Shown here: piece after piece, positions 44,244-51,303 of the stretch | Position numbering within the stretch: position 1 is the stretch's first letter | How the letters are laid out: every line of letters starts with the position of its first letter | Translations under genes and position numbers: made by a program | Assembly: GCF_000155615.1 (NCBI RefSeq) | Contig: NZ_DS989915.1 | Location: 3,717,503 to 3,781,502, forward strand | Direction: 5' to 3' | DNA length: 64,000 nt | Source of the DNA: Alcanivorax sp. DG881 | Lineage (GTDB): Bacteria; Pseudomonadota; Gammaproteobacteria; Pseudomonadales; Alcanivoracaceae | The notes under the pieces: model-generated | Told to the model about the DNA's origin: nothing | The model's input: the letters and a program-made list of their open reading frames with translations, nothing else | The model's database searches: none

Positions 44244-47200
44244 ATGATGCGTATAATAAAACTCCCCGCCATCGCCTGCCTGCTGCTGTTGCCATTGCTG
44301 CAAGCCTGTGAAGAAGAACCGGATGTGTTCGTGCCGCCGGACCCTGGCAATGCCCTCATTTACGCTTACCCCTCCAGTGGCATGGTGGACTTGCCTTTGG
44401 GAAGCAAGCTGCTGCTGACGTTTTCCAACGGTATTGATGAGGCTGCGGCCAGGGAAGATTGTCAGCCCGACGGTGACAACTTTGTCGGCGCGCTTTGCCT
44501 GGCGGACAGCAAAGGGAATCTTGTTGACCTGGCCAGTGCCGAGGTGTCGAACCGGAATCGGACCTTGACGTTTTCCATGGAAAACCTGCGTGCCGGTGAG
44601 CAATACCGCCTTTGGGTGTCACCCGAGATTGCCCCGGGAGTGGTAAACCTGGGCCAGGACGGTCCGCTGATCACCTTCCGCACTCGCCAGTACCACCCAG
44701 TGCCTGATCAGGTGCCTGAGGTGTTGGTTATCAATCAGGAAAGCCCCGCGGTCTATCTGCCTGAGCCTGAAGGGGCTGAACGTTTTCCGTTCATGGATTT
44801 TTCGCCGGTACGCATCACCTTTACCGAGCCGCTGGTGCAAACCACCGTACGCTATGGTGACACGGTGCAACTGGTGCATCAGGAATCCGGCGAGCTGGTG
44901 GATGCGCACATTCTGAGCGAGCGTCATTACATTACTCTCGACCCGAAAACCGATCTGATCGGCGGTGATACCTACACGCTGACGCTGGAGGGGCTGCAGG
45001 ATTTTGATGAGGACGTGCTGGAGACGGTGGTTTATGAACTGACGCCCCGGTTATCCAAGGATGATGTGGCCGATCTCAATCCGCCGATCAAGCAGTTGAT
45101 GAAAGCCCAGCCTGCGCTGGGTGATCCGGGGTACCCGGAAACGTCACGCCTGCACGGGCTGCCGCTCAACCAGTTCAACCTGGTCACCGAGGCCCTGGGC
45201 CTTACCCAGGTGGATGCCAAGCCGCTGGTGCTGGAAGGCTGGATGGGGCGCCCGGATGAGCATGTACAAGCCGTGCCGGTGGTGGCCCGCGCCGGTCAGC
45301 AGCTGCGTATTACCGGTATCGATCCAATCCTGCTGGGCGGTGAAGTGCGCACGCCCATGTTCACCGGTGACCTGATCGGCACCTTTGTCACTGACGTCAC
45401 CGGTTACCTGACCACCAATCCCTATCGGCCCGAGGGCTTTCAGCCCGATGACGATTTTGCGCCGATGTATGTCCACATGAATTTCGATCTCGCCATGCAT
45501 GCGGTGGAGCCACGAGGCAACGCGTCGGTTAACCAGAACCTGATGCATGTGCAGGCAGTCGGGGTGGTGGACGTAAAGGATGGGGCCCTGACTTTCGAAG
45601 TCTTCCGTACCCTGGAGCTGGATATCCTCAGTGGTGCAGCCAAAGTGAGTGCGGACTTTGCGTTGGGGGTGCGTGCGGATTCGGCATTCGAATTTGAACA
45701 GCTCAACCGTGATCCGCTGCAGGTTACCGGCTCCTTTCCCGAACATAACCAAACCCAGGTAGAGCCGAGCAACAATATCATCGTGGTATTCAACGAGCCA
45801 GTGAGTGACGAGGGAATGGAAGGGGTTCAACTGTTCCGCCAGGCTAGCAGCGAGCCGGTGCCGATTCAGGTGCGCAGCAGTGGCTCCAATCTGGTGATCA
45901 CGCCGCTCGATGAATTGACGGCGGGTGAACGCTATAACCTGGATCTGGGCGATAACCTGAAAGACATGGATATCTTCGATCCTTCTTACCTGGAGTTTGT
46001 GCCCGGTGACGCCACCGACGGCAGCGGGCAGATTGTTTTTGATACCGCCAGCTACGCGGCCAACAACGATGCTCCGGTGCTGCCGCCGGTGGTGCTGGGG
46101 TTGTACCCGGGTATCGGCTGTGCCCTGGAAGACCGTGGTGTCGAGCGCCAGGATGCCCAGGGTAATACGCTGGAAATGGCGGGGCGCTGCGTGGGCGGTC
46201 TGGCCGACGACTCACTTTACTATCCCTTCTTTTATGACGTCAGCCGCCCCATTGAGGTGAGCTTCAATATGCCCATGGAGCTGGCGTCCATGACCTTCGG
46301 CACCATTGCGGCTGATGGTGAGTCCTGTGAAGGCGGAGCCATGTGTCTGGCAGAAGCAACGGAGAGCGGTTGGGCATCTATTCCGCTGTCAGCCCGCCGT
46401 AACAGTCTGCGTCTGCGTGCGGTACCGCCGCCCAACACCCTGGTGCCGGGCAGGGCATACCGGCTGGTGATCAACGGTGGTGACAATGGGGAGGAGGTAT
46501 TCCGTAGCCATGACCGATTCGACAATCTGGGTATCAATACGGATCCGCTCAATGGCATGGGCACCTGTGGCCCTCTGTCCAATATGCCCTGCGAAGGTGG
46601 CCCACCCATTCTGATTGATTTTACCGCGACGCCGGATGTGGGGGCGGCCTATGCCACGGTGCTGACTCGCAAATACACGGACGTAAACGGTAACGGTGTT
46701 CAGGATGTTGACGAGCCGGGCGCAGAAAAAAACCATGCCCGGGGCTTTATCAAAAGCACCGGCGGTTTGATCGGCGGCGCCAATCTCGATGAGGGCGACC
46801 AGATCTTTACCAATGCGGCGCTGCCCATGGCGTTTCTGCCCAAGGTGCCGCTGGACCTGAGTTACATCGGTCTGGTGGATGAAGGGAATGGTCGCTGGTG
46901 TGCCACCGAGGAAGATGCCGATGGAGATATTTATTGCATCCAGACGGTGGGGGACACGGCTATTCCGGTGGAAATTAATGCCCAGCATGTCATGGGGACG
47001 TCGCTGGTTGCCAACGCAAACCTGGCCATTCCCGTGTTGGGCGATTTGATACCTCTGCCATTGGAAACGGGAGCGCTGGTGCTGCGTTTCCGGCCCTATG
47101 ACGACATGCCGCCGCAGCCGTTGCGGGGTTTTGTCATCAACGCTATCGACCCGGACACCGGGGAGGAAATTGACGACCCGGTTTTTATTACCCGTCTGGA

Positions 47201-47594
47201 TGCCTGGCTGGATGCGCCGGATGTGCGACTTTTCTCGGCGTTGCTCCCCGGCGGGGCAGCCATTCCGAATGTGGCTGACGCCAACGTGAGAAGCCTGCCG
47301 GTGTCTGCCTATCTGAACGGGCCGGTGAAATTCCTGCGCAATGGCCAGATTACGCTGGAATCGAGTAATGCGTCTGCCATTGCTGCCTCTCTGAATCTGA
47401 GTATCGACCTGGGCGCCCTTATCCCGGTATTGGGTGACCTGCTTGATCTGATTATTGGCGGGGTGCTGCCGGAAGAGGGCGTTGGCTCACTGGAGCTGGG
47501 CATTGCCAAGGACGACTTCCGCATCCGGGTGGTCAACAATCCGGCCCACGCGCGCTTTACCTCGGCTGGCCAGGAAAACGCGGGAGATCGGTAA
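44244..47594 (+). CDS. Large Ig-like-domain surface lipoprotein
   Basis: 1116 residues. Signal peptide with lipobox LQAC (Cys22), so lipid-anchored. At least three SbsA/Big_5-type Ig-like domains: near 35-130 (YPSSGMVDLPLGSKLLLTFS), near 160-260 (RITFTEPLV) and near 495-590 (NNIIVVFNEPVSD, then LTAGERYNLDLGDNL). A central part has paired cysteines (CGPLSNMPCEGG) and a calcium-type loop DVNGNGVQDVDEPG. The C-terminal third has short hydrophobic LIPVLGDLLDLIIGG stretches. No enzyme motif is seen. The OmpW-like gene follows at two bases, so the pair probably acts together at the outer membrane. Function unknown. Confidence 0.85.
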   Translation: MMRIIKLPAIACLLLLPLLQACEEEPDVFVPPDPGNALIYAYPSSGMVDLPLGSKLLLTFSNGIDEAAAREDCQPDGDNFVGALCLADSKGNLVDLASAEVSNRNRTLTFSMENLRAGEQYRLWVSPEIAPGVVNLGQDGPLITFRTRQYHPVPDQVPEVLVINQESPAVYLPEPEGAERFPFMDFSPVRITFTEPLVQTTVRYGDTVQLVHQESGELVDAHILSERHYITLDPKTDLIGGDTYTLTLEGLQDFDEDVLETVVYELTPRLSKDDVADLNPPIKQLMKAQPALGDPGYPETSRLHGLPLNQFNLVTEALGLTQVDAKPLVLEGWMGRPDEHVQAVPVVARAGQQLRITGIDPILLGGEVRTPMFTGDLIGTFVTDVTGYLTTNPYRPEGFQPDDDFAPMYVHMNFDLAMHAVEPRGNASVNQNLMHVQAVGVVDVKDGALTFEVFRTLELDILSGAAKVSADFALGVRADSAFEFEQLNRDPLQVTGSFPEHNQTQVEPSNNIIVVFNEPVSDEGMEGVQLFRQASSEPVPIQVRSSGSNLVITPLDELTAGERYNLDLGDNLKDMDIFDPSYLEFVPGDATDGSGQIVFDTASYAANNDAPVLPPVVLGLYPGIGCALEDRGVERQDAQGNTLEMAGRCVGGLADDSLYYPFFYDVSRPIEVSFNMPMELASMTFGTIAADGESCEGGAMCLAEATESGWASIPLSARRNSLRLRAVPPPNTLVPGRAYRLVINGGDNGEEVFRSHDRFDNLGINTDPLNGMGTCGPLSNMPCEGGPPILIDFTATPDVGAAYATVLTRKYTDVNGNGVQDVDEPGAEKNHARGFIKSTGGLIGGANLDEGDQIFTNAALPMAFLPKVPLDLSYIGLVDEGNGRWCATEEDADGDIYCIQTVGDTAIPVEINAQHVMGTSLVANANLAIPVLGDLIPLPLETGALVLRFRPYDDMPPQPLRGFVINAIDPDTGEEIDDPVFITRLDAWLDAPDVRLFSALLPGGAAIPNVADANVRSLPVSAYLNGPVKFLRNGQITLESSNASAIAASLNLSIDLGALIPVLGDLLDLIIGGVLPEEGVGSLELGIAKDDFRIRVVNNPAHARFTSAGQENAGDR

Positions 47595-47596
47595 TC

Positions 47597-48472
47597 ATGA
47601 AAATAACAATGACCAATAAAAAACGGGTTTACCTTGCTGCCGTATTAACACTGCTGGGAGGCAACGCCACTGCCGCTCAGGATCTTTACGGACCGGACTA
47701 TCCCGGGGTGAAGTTCACGCAAAAACTGTTTGGTGAGGACCGGCTTTATTTTCGTCTCGGGGCTCTCTATATGAGCCCGGATGTGAAGACCAACTCGATC
47801 ACCTTGAGCAACCTGTCGGAAATTGCTGAAGTGGCGGTGGAATCAGGCGAACAGGAAGGCGATGCCTTTAGTGACCCGCTGATGATTCCGGCGGCAACGA
47901 TTGGCTATAAACTGCGATGGGGAGCCTGGGGTGGTGGTTGGTCAGTAGAAACGATGGCGGCCATGCCGCCGACTCTTGAGCTAAAAGCCAAGGGGCGTAT
48001 TGCCGATGTGCCTCTGGTGACCGAAGCCAACGGGATTCCCACCGGTGTTCCGGCCTTGGGGGAAAAAGTGGCGGAAACCAAGGTGGCGCCGCCCATGGTG
48101 ACTTTGGTGAAACGCTTTCGTAACGAGCGAAATTTCCGCCCTTATGCCGGGTTGGGAGTGGTGTATTTATTCACCTACGACAGCCACGTGACTAACCCCA
48201 TTCTTACTGAAGTGGGCGAGCCGGAATTGGAGATCGAGAACAAGTTTGGCTGGGTTGGCCAGGTGGGGGTGGATTGGCGGATGACGGACTACTGGTGGTT
48301 GGCGGCGGATTTTAAATACATCAGCGTGAAAGATGTTTCGGCCACGGTGGAAAGAACTTTCATCCGGGCGCCGGGTTTGCCGCAGTACCAGTATGCTGAA
48401 GTGGGGGATGCGGAGTTCAACGCTGACATGAATGTCTATGCGTTCAGTCTGGGGGTGGGTTTCACCTTCTGA
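47597..48472 (+). CDS. OmpW-family outer-membrane protein
   Basis: 291 residues with signal peptide (to ATAA), then OmpW-type barrel segments: RLGALYMSPDVKTNSI, IPAATIGYKLRWGAWGG, VETMAAMPPTLELKAKG, FRPYAGLGVVYLFTYD, DYWWLAADFKYISVKDV and a C-terminal aromatic end VGFTF. OmpW/AlkL barrels are eight-stranded and pass small hydrophobic molecules. At 291 residues it is longer than the usual 210-220, with a bigger loop near 85-105 and 140-155. It is coupled to the upstream Ig-like lipoprotein, suggesting a joint role in uptake or binding of a hydrophobic substrate. Confidence 0.82.
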   Translation: MKITMTNKKRVYLAAVLTLLGGNATAAQDLYGPDYPGVKFTQKLFGEDRLYFRLGALYMSPDVKTNSITLSNLSEIAEVAVESGEQEGDAFSDPLMIPAATIGYKLRWGAWGGGWSVETMAAMPPTLELKAKGRIADVPLVTEANGIPTGVPALGEKVAETKVAPPMVTLVKRFRNERNFRPYAGLGVVYLFTYDSHVTNPILTEVGEPELEIENKFGWVGQVGVDWRMTDYWWLAADFKYISVKDVSATVERTFIRAPGLPQYQYAEVGDAEFNADMNVYAFSLGVGFTF

Positions 48473-48486
48473 AGCGCGTTGCCAGT

Positions 48487-48515
48487 TGGGTTACGCCGCG
48501 TTGCGGCGTAACCCA
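48487..48515. repeat. REP-like palindrome
   Basis: TGGGTTACGCCGC, loop GTT, GCGGCGTAACCCA: a perfect 13-bp stem between the OmpW gene and yheU (convergent). Same core as 22101-22132; it may also end both transcripts. Confidence 0.8.
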
Positions 48516-48543
48516 GCCATTCGTCAAGGAAACGAGGCCGGTG

Positions 48544-48783
48544 TCACTGGCCGTTTTCTATTTCCGCGAGTTGCTCCTTGCTCAGCACGGAAACACTCTC
48601 GGTGGTCTCATCGAAGACCACAAAGACCTGTTCCTTTTTCAACTGTTCGCGTACCTGCTTCACCTTGGTGGCGGTGGGAATTTCCGTGTCGCCGTAGTCG
48701 GTGCCGTCTCGCGTCACGAATTCTTCAATCAGGTTGTGAAGGGTATCCGGTGGCAGGTCTTTCCAGGGAACGATGATGGGCAT
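48544..48783 (-). CDS. yheU: YheU family protein (UPF0270)
   Basis: 79 residues, the family length. Matches YheU from memory: IIVPWKDLPPDTLHNLIEEFV and REGTDYG-like RDGTDYGDTE, followed by KVKQVREQL and VFVVFDETTESVSV. It is a small cytosolic protein conserved in gammaproteobacteria; no function is established. It stands alone between two repeat-containing gaps. Confidence 0.92.
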   Translation of the reverse strand: MPIIVPWKDLPPDTLHNLIEEFVTRDGTDYGDTEIPTATKVKQVREQLKKEQVFVVFDETTESVSVLSKEQLAEIENGQ

Positions 48784-48867
48784 ATATCCAGTTCTATAAA
48801 AAAGTGAATATTGTCAGGGAAGCATTCGATGACGTGCAAAACCCTGAATTTCAGTTTTCTCTTTCGT

Positions 48868-48905
48868 CTTTAGCGTCAGGCATCCGGCGTGGAGCGTCAC
48901 GCTTC
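48868..48905. repeat. Extragenic repeat, CGCCGGATGCCTGACG family
   Basis: Minus strand reads ...CACGCCGGATGCCTGACGCTAAAG. The same core, ACGCCGGATGCCYGACG, appears at about 61408-61436 (GACGCCGGATGCCCGACGAC). Both copies are between genes. Confidence 0.5.
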
Positions 48906-48909
48906 CAGC

Positions 48910-49302
48910 CTATACCAACAGCAACTGGATGCCGGTGCCGACAATGACAATCCAGGATGTGAGGATGCCCAGCTGGCGGGGCAGGTTGGCGCTGCTGCGG
49001 GGCACCAGCATGCCATAGGCGTAGGACACGCGCCCGGCCAGCAGCAGGATGCCGTAAACGTGCAGGGCGCTATTGCCGCCGCCATTGATTTCCAGCAATG
49101 CCATCAGGATCAGCGCCAGCGGAATGTATTCCACCGTGTTGCCGTGGGCACGGATCGCGCGGTTTACGTCTTTGTGGCCACCGTCACCCAGGGACACTTT
49201 TTTTCCCAGGCGGTAGCGAACCACGTTAGCCGCCAGGGCGACGACAAGAAAACCGCACAGGGCGGCGTACAGGGCGGTAATGGGCAAGCTGATTAATTGC
49301 AT
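48910..49302 (-). CDS. MAPEG-family membrane protein
   Basis: 130 residues, four membrane helices. Start at ATG 49302; a GTG at 49311 is also in frame. MAPEG signature: RAHGNTVEYIPLALILMALLE, with the conserved Arg, His, Asn and Glu of the glutathione-binding face, preceded by VRYRLGKKVSLGDGG. The family includes microsomal glutathione transferases; bacterial members of this type lack a known substrate. It overlaps the end of the MnmC-like gene by about 10 bases, so the two are probably co-transcribed. Confidence 0.88.
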   Translation of the reverse strand: MQLISLPITALYAALCGFLVVALAANVVRYRLGKKVSLGDGGHKDVNRAIRAHGNTVEYIPLALILMALLEINGGGNSALHVYGILLLAGRVSYAYGMLVPRSSANLPRQLGILTSWIVIVGTGIQLLLV

Positions 49303-50447
49303 GGTTTCCACTCAGGTTGTTTTTTGCGTTTGCGAACAATAAACCGGGATGGGTCCAGGGCGTCAACCAATTGTGAGTCTACGGGCAGTGCTTGCCCGGT
49401 TATCAAATCGGCCAGCAGGTCGGCACATAGCGGTGTGCCAGTAATGCCCCGGCTGCCGTGGGCCAGGTTCAGGTACAGGCCGGTGGCCGCGCGATGCGGG
49501 TTGTCGGTGGCCACGGGCAACGGGCCGCACAGAGGAACAAAGTCGAGGCTCTGGCAACGAAAGGCCACGCGCCGGTCCTGGATGACAATGGCTTCCCCGC
49601 CTAGCGCCTGCCAGTGTTCGGGCAGGTAGTGTTTCAGTTGTGCCAGGTTGTCAGCGTCGTCTGCATCGGTGGGGCCGGGTTGGCTGTCGTGAAGATTGAA
49701 GGTGGCGCCTACGCAATGCAGATCATCCAGTGCCGGCGTCAGGTAGCCGCCATGGCATTGGGCCTGCTGCCATTGCCGGGAGGCCTCGGTGGCCTGGCAA
49801 TAACTGACCTGGCCGCGAATGTGTTTAAGCGGTAGCCAGGCCAGGCCCGGTAGCTGCTGGCTGGCACCGGCGGCGCAGACCACCACGGCGTTGGCGTACA
49901 GTTGGCTGCCATTGTCCAGCATGACGCTGGCGGGCGTGCCTTCGTGTAGTGAGGTCACGGTTTCACGAAGTAGGGTGATGCCCGGGTGATCAAGCAGGTG
50001 CTGGCACCAGCGATCCGGGCGCAGGTAGCCGCCGCCCACCATTTCCACGCCATTGCCGGCCGGCGCCGGGCGCAGCAGGTCGGCAGGCCAGGCGCCGCTG
50101 TCCATGGCCGCGGTGAATTTGTCCCGTTGTTTGTCGTTTACAAAGTGCTGGATGACCCCGTTGAGCTGGCCGTCCTGATCGCTGGCGGGAAAGCCGTAAT
50201 GGTGCAGCCAGCGTAACGCATGACGGTAGCTCACTTGGTAGAAACGGTTCTGTGGTGTCAGGTGCGGGCTGGCGGTGCTATATACCACCCCGGCCAGATT
50301 GCCGGACGCGCCGGTGGCAATGCCCCGGGGGTCCACAACGGTCACTCGCCAGTTCCGTTCGGCCAGGGCGCGGGCCGTGGTGGATCCGGCCAGCCCGGCG
50401 CCGATGACGATGGCATGCGGGCAGACAGGGGCTGCGGTTTCGGTCAT
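49293..50447 (-). CDS. mnmC: MnmC oxidase domain, stand-alone (tRNA modification FAD oxidoreductase)
   Basis: 384 residues that correspond to the C-terminal FAD domain of bifunctional MnmC, which converts cmnm5(s2)U to nm5(s2)U at the tRNA wobble position. Seen: FAD motif AIVIGAGLAGSTTARALAER, GASGNLAGVVYS, RFYQVSYRHALRW, VVVCAAGASQQL, RGQVSYC, and the closing NLAHGSRGITGTPLCADLLA, all typical of MnmC. The N-terminal methyltransferase half (MnmC1) is absent and is not encoded next door. It could be a split MnmC(o), or a related DAAO-type oxidase with another substrate. Confidence 0.8.
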   Translation of the reverse strand: MTETAAPVCPHAIVIGAGLAGSTTARALAERNWRVTVVDPRGIATGASGNLAGVVYSTASPHLTPQNRFYQVSYRHALRWLHHYGFPASDQDGQLNGVIQHFVNDKQRDKFTAAMDSGAWPADLLRPAPAGNGVEMVGGGYLRPDRWCQHLLDHPGITLLRETVTSLHEGTPASVMLDNGSQLYANAVVVCAAGASQQLPGLAWLPLKHIRGQVSYCQATEASRQWQQAQCHGGYLTPALDDLHCVGATFNLHDSQPGPTDADDADNLAQLKHYLPEHWQALGGEAIVIQDRRVAFRCQSLDFVPLCGPLPVATDNPHRAATGLYLNLAHGSRGITGTPLCADLLADLITGQALPVDSQLVDALDPSRFIVRKRKKQPEWKPCN

Positions 50448-50558
50448 GGCAAAGACGGCCCCTTTAATCGGGTGGAGATCGGGGCAGTAGACAGGGCAGT
50501 GATCATGGAACCTGTGTGGTTGGCGGCTTCGCAGAGCGCCTAGGGTAACACGTTGCGA

Positions 50559-51236
50559 TTACGGGGCCGGCACGCTCTGGGCCGCCTTGAATTCTGCCAG
50601 TACACGCTTTGCCTGTTGTAGCAGCCAGACGGTTTTCTGCCGATAACTGGCGTTGCTGATGCGAATGAAGTCGTCGTTGATCAGGGTGACCAGTAATGCC
50701 TGGTTCTGAATCGGGCGGTTGGGTTCTATCCAGCGCATTTGTGACTGGGCGCTGGGGTTGCCTTCCAGGTCGACCAGTCGCTCGCTGATGATGCTGAGCG
50801 CGTTGGCGCTGTCACTGAGCGCCTTGTCGACCCGGCGCTGGCGCAGCTCGCTGTAGTAACCGGCCACGGCGCGCTCGGGTTTCATGGTATCCCAGCCCGT
50901 GGGCAAGCCGGACAGGGTGAGCGAAAGCTGCTCCTTGCCATCCGGATCCCGGTAACGCAGGGTGCGCGCGTGTTCGGAGCTGATCTCTCCATCGAATTGC
51001 AGGCCGGCCAGGGTCTTGGGCGCCTGATAGAGCCCAAGCTGCGCCTGGCGATCGGGCAGTGCGCGGGCCTGATTTTCCGAACCCGTGGCTTTCAGGCTGG
51101 CCTTGTCCAGCTTTTGCACGTTTAGCGGTGTATCCGGGGTGTCTTCCACGGGCTTGCCGGCACAGCCCGCCAGTAGAAGCACCAGTGTGAAGGCAGGCAA
51201 GAGATAGCAAGCTTTTACATTCATGGGTCGCAGCAT
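50559..51236 (-). CDS. Hypothetical lipoprotein
   Basis: 225 residues (221 if started at the second Met, 51224). Signal peptide with lipobox LAGC. The mature protein has a proline/aspartate linker (KPVEDTPDTPLNV) and a compact alpha/beta domain (about 60-220: LAGLQFDGEISSEHARTLRYRD, VAGYYSELRQRRVDKAL, RISNASYRQKTVWLLQQAKRVLAEF). I do not recognise the family. It is divergent from the large hybrid kinase at 51304, sharing a 67-base gap. Confidence 0.75.
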   Translation of the reverse strand: MLRPMNVKACYLLPAFTLVLLLAGCAGKPVEDTPDTPLNVQKLDKASLKATGSENQARALPDRQAQLGLYQAPKTLAGLQFDGEISSEHARTLRYRDPDGKEQLSLTLSGLPTGWDTMKPERAVAGYYSELRQRRVDKALSDSANALSIISERLVDLEGNPSAQSQMRWIEPNRPIQNQALLVTLINDDFIRISNASYRQKTVWLLQQAKRVLAEFKAAQSVPAP

Positions 51237-51303
51237 AGGGCAAGGTAAACATCTTGTTGTAAGGATATGCCGTTGTGTTCAGAGATGTGGCAAAGCCTAA
51301 GTA

